Below are positions 1-9,136 of a stretch of 64,000 bases of DNA, piece after piece. This DNA is from Bacteroides sp. Its GTDB lineage: Bacteria; Bacteroidota; Bacteroidia; Bacteroidales; Bacteroidaceae. Below the pieces are notes generated by a model, which was not told the DNA's origin, did not search any database, and saw nothing but the letters and a program-made list of their open reading frames with translations. Numbering within the stretch: position 1 is the stretch's first letter; each line of letters opens with the position of its first letter. The stretch spans positions 62,001 to 126,000 of the forward strand of contig DXWV01000044.1 in NCBI GenBank assembly GCA_019416685.1, given 5' to 3'. A program made the translations under genes and the position numbers.

Positions 1-630
1 ATAACCTGTAGGAGGTAAAATGTCAAGATGGCTGTTGGTTGTTGGGTCACTGTCCATTATATCCAGATAAGCTTGCGAGTAATCTTTATACATTTTCCCA
101 TTCCAGCTTAGTGCATAAGCACATCCGGCAAATCCTCCATAGATAATGGGAAGTTTCCAAAACTTACGATTGTAAATTTGTCCTCCTCCCGGGAAAACGA
201 TTGCCAGCCAGGTTGCTTTTGTCGGATTTGGAGTCCATATTTTCTCCGGTATGGCAGGAGGTATGGTATCTTTGGGTTGGGGCAGAACTACAGCTGTTTC
301 TATCTCTTTCAGATTCTTTTTGTTAACCTTATCCAGACTATCAGCTACTATAGAGGCTGCCGCTTGCATTTGGGTACTGTCTATTTTGAGTACTGTGATA
401 CTGTCTTTATTGAGCGGAGCTCTGTTTACGGTCAAAGAATCTTTCTCTGTCGGACTGTTGATTTCGCGGTGCCGGCGCGCACGTGCTTTAGGTGCTTCAC
501 GTACTGTAATGGAGTCGTGTGGCGCAACCTTAGCAGGTGCTTGTGCATACACATCAATCCCTGCTACCTGTAGTAAACAGAGAAGCAGGGTGATAATATA
601 TGGCTTGTATATTTTATATTTTCTTGTCAT
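1..630 (-). CDS. DUF5683 domain protein, C-terminus cut by window edge
   Basis: The reading frame starts at an ATG (630-628) directly after the parB stop codon and stays open to the left edge, so only the first 210 codons are visible. My translation gives an N-terminal hydrophobic segment (KPYIITLLLCLLQVAGIDVYAQ) typical of a signal peptide or anchor. A polar, low-complexity stretch of about 100 residues follows, then the DUF5683 signature around FPGGGQIYNRKFWKLPIIYGG. In Bacteroidota this family commonly sits directly after parA-parB, and its function is unknown. Translation is probably coupled to parB because the stop and start codons abut (TAAATG). The family call is firm; the role is open. 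Confidence 0.85.
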   Translation of the reverse strand, partial: MTRKYKIYKPYIITLLLCLLQVAGIDVYAQAPAKVAPHDSITVREAPKARARRHREINSPTEKDSLTVNRAPLNKDSITVLKIDSTQMQAAASIVADSLDKVNKKNLKEIETAVVLPQPKDTIPPAIPEKIWTPNPTKATWLAIVFPGGGQIYNRKFWKLPIIYGGFAGCAYALSWNGKMYKDYSQAYLDIMDSDPTTNSHLDILPPTGY

Positions 631-1521
631 TTACTTCTTTAACGTGTCGAAGATTTCCATGATACGTTCCAGATCTTCTTCATTATTGAAGGGGATGCTG
701 ATTTTACCTTTTCCTTTTTCAGAGCAGGTTAACTGTACCTTAGTATTGAAGAATCCCGAAAGATGTTGCTTTAGCATATTGAATTCTTCCGGTAGTTTGG
801 AACGCTTTGGTGTGATTTTGCGTGTTCCGCTTTTTACGGTTTCTCCTTCGCTCAGTGATTTTACAATTTCTTCTACTTTGCGTACGGAGTAATCGTGCTC
901 CAATATTTCTTCGAATATTTTTACTTGTAGTTTAGGGTCTCCCAATGTGATTAATGCACGGGCATGTCCCATATCAATTTGTTTGTTTTGCAATGCCATT
1001 TGAATGGGTGCCGGTAATTTCAACAAGCGCAAATAGTTGGCAATAGTAGTACGTTTCTTACCTACTCGTTCACTGAGACGTTCCTGAGTCAATTCATATT
1101 GTTCCAACAAATGTTGATAGGCAAGGGCTATTTCTACTGCGTTAAGATCTTCACGCTGAATATTTTCAATCAGCGCCATTTCCATTACGTTTTCATCATC
1201 GGCTGTGCGGATATAGGCTGGAATTGTTTTTAACCCCGCTTTAAGTGAGGCTCTGTAACGGCGTTCTCCAGCTATAATCTGATATTCATCCTCTGTAAGC
1301 TTACGCAATGTGATAGGTTGGATAATACCGATTTCAGAGATAGAATCTGCCAGTTCCTGCAATGCCGTTTCGTCAAATTCCCGACGTGGCTGATTAGGAT
1401 TAACTGAGATTTGTGACAACTCTATCTCATTAATAGACGAAGAACCTTCGGTCTTTACTTCATCCATTGAAAGCAGAGCGTCTAGCCCGCGGCCTAATGC
1501 ATTTCTTCTTTGTGTTGCCAT
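631..1521 (-). CDS. parB: Chromosome partitioning protein ParB
   Basis: A 296-residue ParB/Spo0J family protein that binds parS sites near the origin and works with ParA in chromosome segregation. The N-terminal ParB/Srx domain carries the conserved ISVNPNQPRREF, an IIQPITLR segment and the CTP-binding GERRYRA motif. A helix-turn-helix follows around residues 140-170 (LTQERLSERVGKKRTTIANYL). The C-terminus is the expected short dimerisation domain. It lies 9 bp downstream of parA in the same operon and abuts the DUF5683 gene. Length and motif order are normal for the family. I saw no parS-like palindrome in the window. Confidence 0.96.
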   Translation of the reverse strand: MATQRRNALGRGLDALLSMDEVKTEGSSSINEIELSQISVNPNQPRREFDETALQELADSISEIGIIQPITLRKLTEDEYQIIAGERRYRASLKAGLKTIPAYIRTADDENVMEMALIENIQREDLNAVEIALAYQHLLEQYELTQERLSERVGKKRTTIANYLRLLKLPAPIQMALQNKQIDMGHARALITLGDPKLQVKIFEEILEHDYSVRKVEEIVKSLSEGETVKSGTRKITPKRSKLPEEFNMLKQHLSGFFNTKVQLTCSEKGKGKISIPFNNEEDLERIMEIFDTLKK

Positions 1522-1530
1522 ATACCTCGT

Positions 1531-2298
1531 TTATTTACTATTTCTATTGATAATTTCTTGTGCTAATGCCATATGATTTTTGGCTCCGGTTGATTCTGCA
1601 TCATATAAGATGGTTGGTATACCGTAACTGGGGGCCTCACTTAGTTTGACATTACGTTGTACTACAGTCTTGAATACCAATTCCTGGAAATGGCGTTTTA
1701 CCTCATCATAGATCTGATTGGCCTGACGCAGGCGTGAGTCATACATTGTTAGTAAGAATCCTTCTATTTCCAATGCGGGATTAAGTTTGGATTTTATAAT
1801 TTTGATGGTATTCAATAATTTACTGATCCCTTCGAGAGCAAAGTATTCGGCTTGTACAGGGATGATTACAGAATCGGCAGCGGTCAGTGCGTTAATAGTG
1901 ATGAGTCCCAGCGAAGGCGAACAGTCTATTAATATATAATCATATTCTTCCTTCAAAGGAGTTAATACTTCTTTCAATATCTTTTCGCGGTTCTTCAGGT
2001 TTAGCATTTCTATTTCTGCTCCTACCAGATTGATATGTGAAGAGATGACTTTCAGTGATTCAATTTCTGTGTCATGGATAGCATCCTGTACATCAGCTCT
2101 ATCTATAATACATTCATAGATTGTACACTCTGATTGCTTAATATCAACTCCCAGACCGGATGAAGCATTTGCCTGTGGGTCTGCGTCAACCACCAGTACT
2201 TTCTTTTCGAGTGTAGCAAGTGAGGCTGCGAGATTAATCGTAGTCGTTGTTTTACCTACACCGCCTTTTTGATTGGCCAAAGCAATTATTTTTCCCAT
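1531..2298 (-). CDS. parA: ParA/Soj family chromosome partitioning ATPase
   Basis: A 255-residue MinD/ParA-type Walker ATPase that moves or positions ParB-bound origin regions. The protein begins MGKIIALANQKGGVGKTTT, which contains the deviant Walker A motif (KGGVGKTT) with its signature lysine. DADPQANASSGLG and the Walker B-like YDILIDCSPSLG follow, as usual for chromosomal Soj. It heads the parA-parB-DUF5683 operon and is divergent from surE. A possible -7 element for this operon (TATATTTG read on the minus strand, 2453-2446) lies about 150 bp upstream, but I found no matching -33 element. Confidence 0.96.
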   Translation of the reverse strand: MGKIIALANQKGGVGKTTTTINLAASLATLEKKVLVVDADPQANASSGLGVDIKQSECTIYECIIDRADVQDAIHDTEIESLKVISSHINLVGAEIEMLNLKNREKILKEVLTPLKEEYDYILIDCSPSLGLITINALTAADSVIIPVQAEYFALEGISKLLNTIKIIKSKLNPALEIEGFLLTMYDSRLRQANQIYDEVKRHFQELVFKTVVQRNVKLSEAPSYGIPTILYDAESTGAKNHMALAQEIINRNSK

Positions 2299-2687
2299 AT
2301 TATCTAATTTTATCGGCTGCGAAATAAGTGATAATAACTCAGAGCGCCTACGAAAAAAGAGAAACTTTACTGATTCTGTTGATAAGTCATCTGTTTTGTT
2401 AATAACTGAACAATGAAATCTTTATGTATTCTTTTTCTTGGCCTGCAAATATACATATTTATATTAAATAACGGGCTGCTTTTTTACTCACTTGCAGAAG
2501 ATTAAGATTTGTAAACGCCTGCAAATGATTATACCTGAAAGTAAATAATAACTCCTGTGCCTTCTCTGAATGTGTATAGCAAAATATCTGCAAAGCTTGG
2601 ATGTGAGGTTTAAGCAAGGGGGAGAGTTGGTGATAAACGTTCTTTTTGTTACTTTTGTGCTGAATTATAAAGACTAAGGAGATTATT
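2299..2687. other. Intergenic region between divergent parA and surE
   Basis: This 389-bp AT-rich gap separates the divergent parA and surE genes. It contains a good surE promoter (2627-2657) and a weaker candidate parA -7 element near 2446-2453. A 92-codon minus-strand frame crosses it but runs into surE and has no coding character. No RNA gene or repeat was recognised. Confidence 0.6.
2627..2657 (+). promoter_or_regulatory. Bacteroides-type promoter for surE-lpxB
   Basis: TTGG at 2627-2630 and TACTTTTG at 2650-2657 are separated by 19 bp. This fits the Bacteroides primary sigma factor consensus (TTTG, 19-21 bp, TAnnTTTG) with one change in the -33 box. The surE start codon follows 30 bp later, after a good AAGGAG ribosome binding site. 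Confidence 0.6.
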
Positions 2688-3455
2688 ATGGAAAATAAGC
2701 GGCCTTTGATACTTATCTCTAATGATGATGGTGTCATGGCAAAAGGTATAAGTGAACTTATAAAGTTTCTTCGTCCGTTAGGCGAAATTGTAGTTATGGC
2801 GCCCGATACTGCCCGTTCGGGTAGTGGATGTGCAATTACCGTGACGCAACCTGTACATTATCAGTTAGTTCGTAAAGAGGTAGGATTGACCGTATACAAA
2901 TGTTCCGGAACACCGGCTGATTGTATTAAACTGGCTTGGAATACAGTACTTGAACGGAAACCCGATTTGGTGGTAGGAGGGGTTAATCATGGTGACAATT
3001 CGGCTACGAATGTTCATTATTCTGGTACGATGGGAGTTGTTATTGAGGGGTGTCTGAATGGAATTCCTTCTATTGGTTTTTCTCTTTGCAGTCATGATCC
3101 CGGAGCCGATTTTGAGGCTGCAGGTCCGTATATCCGTCAAATTGCTTCTCAGGTATTAGAAAAAGGACTACCTCTATTAACTTGTCTGAATGTAAATTTT
3201 CCTGATACAAAGGAACTTAAGGGAATTAAAGTCTGTGAACAGGCTAAGGGACGATGGACTAATGAATGGGAAGCTTGTCCCCGAAAAGGAGATAGCAATT
3301 ACTTCTGGCTGATAGGAGAGTTTACAGATGATGAACCGGAGAATGAGAAAAATGATCATTGGGCACTTGCTAATGGTTATGTTGCCATCACTCCGACCAA
3401 AGTGGATGTGACGGATTATGAGTTTATGAATGAACTGAATAAATGGTTTGAATAA
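2688..3455 (+). CDS. surE: 5'/3'-nucleotidase SurE
   Basis: A 255-residue cytoplasmic metal-dependent phosphatase that dephosphorylates nucleoside monophosphates. The N-terminus carries the metal-binding LISNDDGVMAKGI motif. The family motifs MAPDTARSGSG, YKCSGTPADCIKL and VVGGVNHGDNSATNVHYSGTMG follow in order. Length is normal for SurE. It is the first gene of a two-gene operon; its TAA stop overlaps the ATG of lpxB by one base, so translation is probably coupled. Confidence 0.96.
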   Translation: MENKRPLILISNDDGVMAKGISELIKFLRPLGEIVVMAPDTARSGSGCAITVTQPVHYQLVRKEVGLTVYKCSGTPADCIKLAWNTVLERKPDLVVGGVNHGDNSATNVHYSGTMGVVIEGCLNGIPSIGFSLCSHDPGADFEAAGPYIRQIASQVLEKGLPLLTCLNVNFPDTKELKGIKVCEQAKGRWTNEWEACPRKGDSNYFWLIGEFTDDEPENEKNDHWALANGYVAITPTKVDVTDYEFMNELNKWFE

Positions 3456-4591
3456 TGAAATATTATCTCATTGTTGGCGAAGCTTCCGGTGATTTGCATG
3501 CCTCTCATCTGATGACTGCATTGAAAGAAGAGGATCCACAGGCCGATTTTCGTTTCTTTGGTGGTGACTTGATGGCTGCTGTTGGAGGAACAATGGTGAA
3601 GCATTATAGAGAACTGGCTTATATGGGATTTATTCCTGTGTTGTTGCATTTACGCACTATTTTTGCCAATATGAGGTGTTGTAAAGAAGATATAGTATCC
3701 TGGAATCCGGATGTTGTTATTCTGGTGGATTATCCCGGTTTCAATCTGAATATTGCAAAGTTTATTCACTCTCATACTCAAATACCTGTCTATTATTATA
3801 TTTCGCCAAAGATATGGGCTTGGAAGGAATATCGTATAAAGAACATCAAACGTGATGTTGACGAGCTTTTTTCCATTCTTCCCTTTGAAGTTGAGTTTTT
3901 TGAAAAGAAGCACAACTATCCGATACATTATGTTGGTAATCCTACAGTAGATGAGGTGGTTGCTTTTAGTGATTCTCATTCGGAGAATTTTGGAGATTTT
4001 ATTCGTGACAATAATCTGGAGGATAAACCGGTTATTGCTCTTCTTGCCGGAAGTCGGAAACAAGAGATAAAAGATAATCTTCCCGGTATGTTAAAAGCGG
4101 CTTCTGCTTTTCCTGATTACCAGTTGGTGCTGGCGGGAGCTCCTTCTATTGTTCCTGAATATTATCAGCAATATGTAGGTGATACACAGGTGAAAATTAT
4201 TTTTAATCAGACTTACCGGCTTTTGCAACACTCTGATGTTGCACTTGTCACCTCTGGCACAGCAACATTGGAAACTGCACTTTTCCGGATTCCTCAAGTT
4301 GTATGTTATTATTTGGCATGCGGTAAGTTTGTGTCCTTTTTGCGTAAGCATATTCTGAAAGTAAAGTTTATCTCTCTTGTTAATTTGATAGCTGATCGTG
4401 AGGTTGTAAAGGAACTCGTTGCTGATACAATGACGGTTGAGAATATGAAAATGGAGTTGGAACGACTTTTATTTAATAAGGAGTATCGCCGGAAAATGTT
4501 GGATGGATATGAATTTATGGCTCAGCGTCTTGGGCCAGCAGGAGCCCCCCGGCATGCTGCCCGTGAAATGATGAAATTGCTTAAAAAATAA
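3455..4591 (+). CDS. lpxB: Lipid-A-disaccharide synthase
   Basis: A 378-residue GT19 glycosyltransferase that joins UDP-2,3-diacylglucosamine and lipid X to form the lipid A disaccharide at the inner face of the inner membrane. The N-terminus MKYYLIVGEASGDLHASHL is diagnostic. ILVDYPGFNLNIAKF, YYISPKIWAWKEYRIK, the nucleotide-sugar site LLAGSRKQEI and SGTATLETAL follow in normal order. It overlaps the surE stop codon by one base, and a hairpin terminator follows 22 bp after the stop. Confidence 0.97.
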   Translation: MKYYLIVGEASGDLHASHLMTALKEEDPQADFRFFGGDLMAAVGGTMVKHYRELAYMGFIPVLLHLRTIFANMRCCKEDIVSWNPDVVILVDYPGFNLNIAKFIHSHTQIPVYYYISPKIWAWKEYRIKNIKRDVDELFSILPFEVEFFEKKHNYPIHYVGNPTVDEVVAFSDSHSENFGDFIRDNNLEDKPVIALLAGSRKQEIKDNLPGMLKAASAFPDYQLVLAGAPSIVPEYYQQYVGDTQVKIIFNQTYRLLQHSDVALVTSGTATLETALFRIPQVVCYYLACGKFVSFLRKHILKVKFISLVNLIADREVVKELVADTMTVENMKMELERLLFNKEYRRKMLDGYEFMAQRLGPAGAPRHAAREMMKLLKK

Positions 4592-4613
4592 GATATCTTT
4601 TGATAATAAATCT

Positions 4614-4645
4614 AAAGCCGGTGCAGTAAATGCCCGGCTTTTTTA
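4614..4645 (+). terminator. Rho-independent terminator after lpxB
   Basis: The stem AAGCCGG (4615-4621) pairs with CCGGCTT (4634-4640) and is followed by a run of T residues. It ends the surE-lpxB transcript. Confidence 0.85.
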
Positions 4646-4682
4646 TTTATCTGATAGAAACAAAAAAGAAAGGAATACATAT

Positions 4683-5426
4683 ATGAAAAGGTTGAATTGT
4701 TTTTTTTTGGCGTTGTTATTGGTATTAATTCCTACTTTGCAATCATGTGATGAGGGCGATGGATATTCTATCGGACAACGTGGAGGGAGTTGGGCTACGG
4801 TCCGTGTAGTGAGTGGTGATACATATTATTTAAAGTCCGATAATTATGGGAGTCTTTGGCCGGCTGCAACAAGTGTTTATGGATTTAAACCGGTAGATGG
4901 TAAACGTATGCTTGTTATTTTCAATCCTTTGTATGATAATTATGGGGAATATGACATGGCTATTAAGGTAGAGAATCTATTTCCTATTACAACTAAGCAG
5001 GTGGAAGACTTAACTGCAGAGAATGAAGAAGAGATAGGCAATGATCCGGTCTCTATTCTTAAAGGTGATATCTGGATTGCTAATGGATATTTGAATCTTA
5101 TATTCGAACAGAACAGACCCGTCTACGGTCCGCACCTGGTTAGTCTGGTACGTAATACAATAGAGAAAGCGGAAGAGGATGGATATATCCATTTAGAATT
5201 TCGCTATAATACGCAGAAAGATCTATCCGGTTGGTTTGGCTATGAACCTGTTTCATTTAATTTGAACTCTCTGGACTTTGAAGGAAAGAAGGGATTGAAG
5301 CTGAAGCTGAATTCATCCGTGAATGGTGAAGTTGAGTTGACGTTTAACGTGAAAGAAGCGATGTCTGTACCCCCAATAGCTCTGAATCTTGATTATAACA
5401 CATTGGAAGCAGGTAAGACGGAATAA
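4683..5426 (+). CDS. NigD-like envelope lipoprotein
   Basis: A 247-residue secreted protein whose signal peptide ends in a lipobox-like IPTLQSC, so it should be lipid-anchored. The rest resembles the NigD-like family of Bacteroidales: an N-terminal part with NPLYDNYGEYDMAIKVENL and a C-terminal beta domain. The family is named after the Prevotella nigrescens nig locus, where the protein was linked to bacteriocin production; its biochemical role is unknown. The gene stands alone between a terminator (4614-4645) and a bidirectional terminator (5448-5485). Confidence 0.75.
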   Translation: MKRLNCFFLALLLVLIPTLQSCDEGDGYSIGQRGGSWATVRVVSGDTYYLKSDNYGSLWPAATSVYGFKPVDGKRMLVIFNPLYDNYGEYDMAIKVENLFPITTKQVEDLTAENEEEIGNDPVSILKGDIWIANGYLNLIFEQNRPVYGPHLVSLVRNTIEKAEEDGYIHLEFRYNTQKDLSGWFGYEPVSFNLNSLDFEGKKGLKLKLNSSVNGEVELTFNVKEAMSVPPIALNLDYNTLEAGKTE

Positions 5427-5447
5427 TGTTTACCGAGCTTTCAATTA

Positions 5448-5485
5448 AAACGGGCTTGTCTTTACTGTTGGAGACAGGCCCGTTT
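5448..5485. terminator. Bidirectional terminator between NigD-like gene and cdsA
   Basis: AAACGGGC (5448-5455) and GCCCGTTT (5478-5485) form a perfect outer stem, which extends inward through TTGTC/GACAG. A-rich and T-rich flanks suit termination of both convergent genes. Confidence 0.85.
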
Positions 5486-5503
5486 CTGTATATGAATCTT
5501 TTT

Positions 5504-6343
5504 TTAAATCCATGTCAATACATACAGATAAACTACTGCTGCAGGTATCGCCATCAGGGCGCTATCAAACCGATCTAGCATTCCACCATGTCCCGGAAGA
5601 ATAGAACCGGAATCTTTGATATGGAGCTGACGTTTTAGTAGTGATTCCGTAAGGTCACCCCAGGTACCGAAAATTACTACTACTAATGCGAGTCCCGCCC
5701 ATTCTGCTACACTCATAATCGGAAAGAAATGAGCAAATACAAAAGACGAAGCTATTGATACAATACCTCCTCCAATAGAGCCTTCCCATGATTTTTTGGG
5801 AGAGATACGTTCAAAAAGACGATGCTTTCCTATTAATGAACCTACACAATAAGCTCCTGTATCATTCAACCAGATGAAGACGAAAATAGATAGTGGCAAT
5901 ATCGGGTTGTAGCTTACAGAGGAATCTTCCGGATTATTGTGAAAAGCCAATGCACTTAATAAAGCGAAGGGCAATGCAATGTATAGTTGGCTCAACATAG
6001 AGAAAGCCCAATTGAGCACAGGATTTTCCTTTTTCAGATACAGTTCGCTAATCATCATATAGAGAAGCAAAAGTAAATAAGGAAGGAATATTTTAGAGTC
6101 TGATGCATCAATGCAGAATCCCATAATAGCCAGAAACAGATAAGCTCCGCCCAGCATAGTAATGTTCTTATTGACACTGGCACCTTCTATATTATTGACC
6201 AGACTTCCAAATTCCCGTATCGTCAGAGCACTGATCACTATAAAAAGTGCTCCGAAACTGAATGGGTGATAGAGAATACATCCTACCAATATGGCTACAA
6301 ATAGCACTCCTGTGATCGCTCTTTGTATAAAATTGCTTTTCAA
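5504..6343 (-). CDS. cdsA: Phosphatidate cytidylyltransferase
   Basis: A 279-residue polytopic inner-membrane enzyme making CDP-diacylglycerol from CTP and phosphatidic acid, the branch point for phospholipid synthesis. The C-terminal signature is present: the segment from RQLHIKDSGSILPGHGGMLD to RFDS has the conserved KD, PGHGG and DRxDS elements. SPKKSWEGSIGG is also typical. The frame begins with TTG (6343-6341), 12 bp after the ftsH stop codon; no ATG lies near the expected N-terminus, so TTG is the likely start. Last gene of the rsfS-ftsH-cdsA operon. Confidence 0.95.
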   Translation of the reverse strand: MKSNFIQRAITGVLFVAILVGCILYHPFSFGALFIVISALTIREFGSLVNNIEGASVNKNITMLGGAYLFLAIMGFCIDASDSKIFLPYLLLLLYMMISELYLKKENPVLNWAFSMLSQLYIALPFALLSALAFHNNPEDSSVSYNPILPLSIFVFIWLNDTGAYCVGSLIGKHRLFERISPKKSWEGSIGGGIVSIASSFVFAHFFPIMSVAEWAGLALVVVIFGTWGDLTESLLKRQLHIKDSGSILPGHGGMLDRFDSALMAIPAAVVYLYVLTWI

Positions 6344-6355
6344 CGTATTTAGATT

Positions 6356-8386
6356 TTAATTTTGTAATTCGGTAGCTGATGCTTCGGTAGAGGCTTCAGC
6401 TTCTTTTTTTGCTTCTTTCTCTTCGTTCATTTTCTTTTCAAGAGCTTTCTCTGCATCTGCAGCGTCTTTGCTTTCTTTAGCTGCCATAATTTCTTCAGAA
6501 CGCGATGCCCATGGGCGTTTACCAAAGATACGTTCTACATCCTCCGCAAAGATAACTTCTTTGTCTATCAACAATTGAGCCAACTGATTGTGCCCGTCTC
6601 TATGTTCGGATAGAATTTGTTTAGCCCGTTCGTATTGTTCATTGACCATTTTCTTTACTTCTTCGTCAATCAGTTCAGCTGTCTTTTCACTATAAGGACG
6701 ATTGAAAGAATATTCATCGTTGTTATAGTAACACAGATTAGGCAGCCTGTCACTCATACCAAGATAAGCAATCATACCGTATGATTGTTTCGTGACACGT
6801 TCCAGGTCGTTCATCGCTCCGGTTGAGATTCTTCCAAGAAATAAATCTTCTGCAGCACGCCCACCCAAAGTGGCACACATCTCATCAAGCATTTGCTCTT
6901 TAGTGGTAATTTGACGTTCTTCCGGCAGATACCAGGCAGCGCCTAATGCACGACCACGCGGCACAATTGTTACCTTAATCAATGGATTGGCATATTCAAG
7001 TAACCATGAAATAGCGGCATGACCTGCTTCGTGCAGTGCAATGGAGCGGCGTTCTGCTTCGGTAGTTATTTTTGTTTTCTTTTCCAGACCACCAATGATA
7101 CGGTCTACTGCATCCAGAAAATCTTGTTTACCGACAAATTTCTTTCCGTGGCGGGCTGCAATCAGGGCAGCTTCATTACATACATTGGCAATGTCTGCTC
7201 CTGAAAATCCTGGTGTCTGGCGGGCAAGCAAATCTACGTCTACACTATCATCTATTTTTATAGGACGCAGGTGTACACCAAATACTTCTTTGCGTTCATT
7301 TAAATCGGGTAAATCTACATGGATTTGGCGGTCGAAACGTCCGGCACGTAGAAGTGCTTTATCCAATACGTCTACGCGATTGGTAGCGGCAAGGATAATA
7401 ACACCACTGTTAGAACCAAAGCCATCCATTTCTGTCAAGAGCTGGTTCAATGTGTTTTCACGTTCATCATTTCCTCCCATTGCCGGGTTTTTACCGCGGG
7501 CACGTCCTACTGCATCAATTTCATCAATAAAAATGATACAAGGAGCTTTCTCTTTTGCCTGACGAAAGAGGTCGCGAACACGGGAAGCACCTACACCAAC
7601 GAACATTTCAACAAAGTCCGAACCTGCCAATGAGAAGAATGGTACATTAGCCTCGCCAGCTACCGCTTTGGCAAGTAAAGTTTTACCGGTTCCCGGAGGG
7701 CCTACGAGCAGTGCACCTTTAGGAATTTTACCACCCAGATCTGTATATTTCTGTGGTTGTTTCAGAAATTCTACAATCTCTTCTACTTCTTGTTTGGCTT
7801 CGGCAAGTCCTGCCACATCCTTAAATGTGATTTTAATGGCACCGCCTTTTTCAAAAAGTTGTGCTTTGGACTTTCCTACATTAAATACTCCGCCGCTACC
7901 TCCACTTGCTCCACCACTCATTCGGCGCATAAAGAATATCCAGAGTCCGATGAGGAAGATGATCGGCAAAAAATTTATTAGGATAGAACCAAAAATATTG
8001 TTCTTTTTATCGTAGCTTATAGAGCCGTCAAAATGACCTTCTTGTTTTTCAGCATCAATGAAATTACCAAGACTTTCACGTGTTGGAGCTTCAGTGGTAA
8101 TCATCGGATTTTTGCCAACGCGGGTTGAATCTTGTTTGAATACCTTGCCTACGAATTGCGGCTTGATAAATACTTCAACCGAGCTGTCGTCATATCCTAC
8201 TACTTTACTAACATAACCTTCACGAACGTATTGTTGAAATTCGTCGTAAGGTATCTGTTTGCTGATAGTTCCTCCTTGATTGCTCCACCAAAGCCCCAGA
8301 AGCATCAGGGCTATAATCATGTACATCCAGTTCAGGTTGAACTTGGGCATATTTACTTTATTGGGTTTCTTGTTGTTATCTTCCAT
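6356..8386 (-). CDS. ftsH: ATP-dependent zinc metalloprotease FtsH
   Basis: A 676-residue membrane-anchored AAA+ protease that degrades misfolded membrane proteins and short-lived regulators. Two membrane segments (about residues 19-36 and 133-152) flank a periplasmic domain. The Walker A motif GPPGTGKT is at residues 229-236, followed by IIFIDEIDAVG (Walker B) and the second region of homology. The zinc site is HEAGH at residues 452-456. The C-terminal tail is rich in Lys, Glu and Ala, as usual in Bacteroidota. It lies 9 bp after rsfS and 12 bp before cdsA. Confidence 0.98.
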   Translation of the reverse strand: MEDNNKKPNKVNMPKFNLNWMYMIIALMLLGLWWSNQGGTISKQIPYDEFQQYVREGYVSKVVGYDDSSVEVFIKPQFVGKVFKQDSTRVGKNPMITTEAPTRESLGNFIDAEKQEGHFDGSISYDKKNNIFGSILINFLPIIFLIGLWIFFMRRMSGGASGGSGGVFNVGKSKAQLFEKGGAIKITFKDVAGLAEAKQEVEEIVEFLKQPQKYTDLGGKIPKGALLVGPPGTGKTLLAKAVAGEANVPFFSLAGSDFVEMFVGVGASRVRDLFRQAKEKAPCIIFIDEIDAVGRARGKNPAMGGNDERENTLNQLLTEMDGFGSNSGVIILAATNRVDVLDKALLRAGRFDRQIHVDLPDLNERKEVFGVHLRPIKIDDSVDVDLLARQTPGFSGADIANVCNEAALIAARHGKKFVGKQDFLDAVDRIIGGLEKKTKITTEAERRSIALHEAGHAAISWLLEYANPLIKVTIVPRGRALGAAWYLPEERQITTKEQMLDEMCATLGGRAAEDLFLGRISTGAMNDLERVTKQSYGMIAYLGMSDRLPNLCYYNNDEYSFNRPYSEKTAELIDEEVKKMVNEQYERAKQILSEHRDGHNQLAQLLIDKEVIFAEDVERIFGKRPWASRSEEIMAAKESKDAADAEKALEKKMNEEKEAKKEAEASTEASATELQN

Positions 8387-8395
8387 ATTGAAAAA

Positions 8396-8755
8396 TTAGT
8401 CAATGTCGGGGATCGTTGTTAACTTGGCATCCGCCCAAAGATTTTCCAGATTATAGAAATATCTGGTTTCGGGCAGAAATACGTGTACCAGCACGTCTGA
8501 ATAATCCATAGCTACCCATTCGGCATTTCGCAGACCATCTATTGCAAATGGCTTGATGTCTGTACCTTTCCGGGTGAAATCTTTGATTGAATCAACGATG
8601 GCTGTTATTTGGCTGGGTGAGTTACCTTGACAAATTACTAAATATTTGCATATTGTATCGCCAATGTTTGTCAGGTCGGCTATAACGATGTTTTTACCTT
8701 TTTTCTCTTGAATTCCTTCTGTTATCTTTTCAATTAATATTTTCGTCTCGTTCAT
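8396..8755 (-). CDS. rsfS: Ribosomal silencing factor RsfS
   Basis: A 119-residue member of the RsfS/Iojap family, which binds ribosomal protein uL14 and blocks subunit joining under nutrient limitation. Family features seen are GKNIVIADLTNIGDTICKYLVIC, an ITAIVDSI helix, GLRNAEWVAMDYSDVLVHVF and a C-terminal YYNLENLWADA-like segment. It is the first gene of the rsfS-ftsH-cdsA operon; a candidate promoter lies about 100 bp upstream (8852-8879). Confidence 0.94.
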   Translation of the reverse strand: MNETKILIEKITEGIQEKKGKNIVIADLTNIGDTICKYLVICQGNSPSQITAIVDSIKDFTRKGTDIKPFAIDGLRNAEWVAMDYSDVLVHVFLPETRYFYNLENLWADAKLTTIPDID

Positions 8756-8851
8756 TTATAGGTTGAAATTTAATAATCAATGCTTTTACTTCTCCTTATA
8801 ACAAGGAAGCTCTTATCTTTGTTTCTTGCTACATTAACATAATATAGGTTA

Positions 8852-8879
8852 CAAATATACGCTGAATTCTTGTATCAAA
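8852..8879 (-). promoter_or_regulatory. Candidate promoter for rsfS-ftsH-cdsA
   Basis: Read on the minus strand, TATATTTG (8859-8852) matches the Bacteroides -7 consensus. TTTG (8879-8876) lies upstream with a 16-bp spacer, shorter than the usual 19-21 bp, so only the -7 box is convincing. Confidence 0.45.
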
Positions 8880-8983
8880 GAAAGTTATGTCGTAAAACTC
8901 TTCTTTTTTTGTGTTTTTTAGGGATGTATCCTTTAAAACAGAGAGGGTATCATTGATTTTTTGCAAAAAAAATATGTGAAATG

Positions 8984-9013
8984 TTTGAATTTACCAAATT
9001 CTTTGTATCTTTG
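8984..9013 (+). promoter_or_regulatory. Bacteroides-type promoter for tRNA-Gln
   Basis: TTTG (8984-8987) and TATCTTTG (9006-9013) are separated by 18 bp, a near-perfect match to the Bacteroides vegetative promoter. The tRNA gene starts 48 bp downstream. Confidence 0.7.
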
Positions 9014-9061
9014 CACCCGCAAATGAGGAACAATTAAGTTGATTGTTTGAAAAATAAGTAT

Positions 9062-9132
9062 TGGGCTATGGTGTAATGGTAACACTACAGATTCTGGTCC
9101 TGTCATTTCTGGTTCGAGTCCAGATAGCCCAA
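9062..9132 (+). tRNA. tRNA-Gln (anticodon CTG)
   Basis: A 71-base cloverleaf can be drawn. The acceptor arms TGGGCTA and TAGCCCA pair and the T arm contains GGTTCGAGTCC. The anticodon loop TTCTGGT gives anticodon CTG. The last anticodon-stem pair is A-C, a mismatch. Overall it resembles bacterial tRNA-Gln, with the same U1-A72 pair. CCA is not encoded. A strong promoter precedes it and a terminator follows. Confidence 0.93.
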
Positions 9133-9136
9133 CAAG

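Larger units (their letters stand above)
8756..9061. other. Intergenic region between rsfS and tRNA-Gln
   Basis: This 306-bp AT-rich gap holds two promoter candidates, one for rsfS on the minus strand and one for tRNA-Gln on the plus strand. A 77-codon minus-strand frame crosses the tRNA and is not a gene. Confidence 0.6.

Noticed and set aside
2459..2737. 92-codon minus-strand frame upstream of surE
   Set aside because: It overlaps the start of surE and its promoter, and has no family features.
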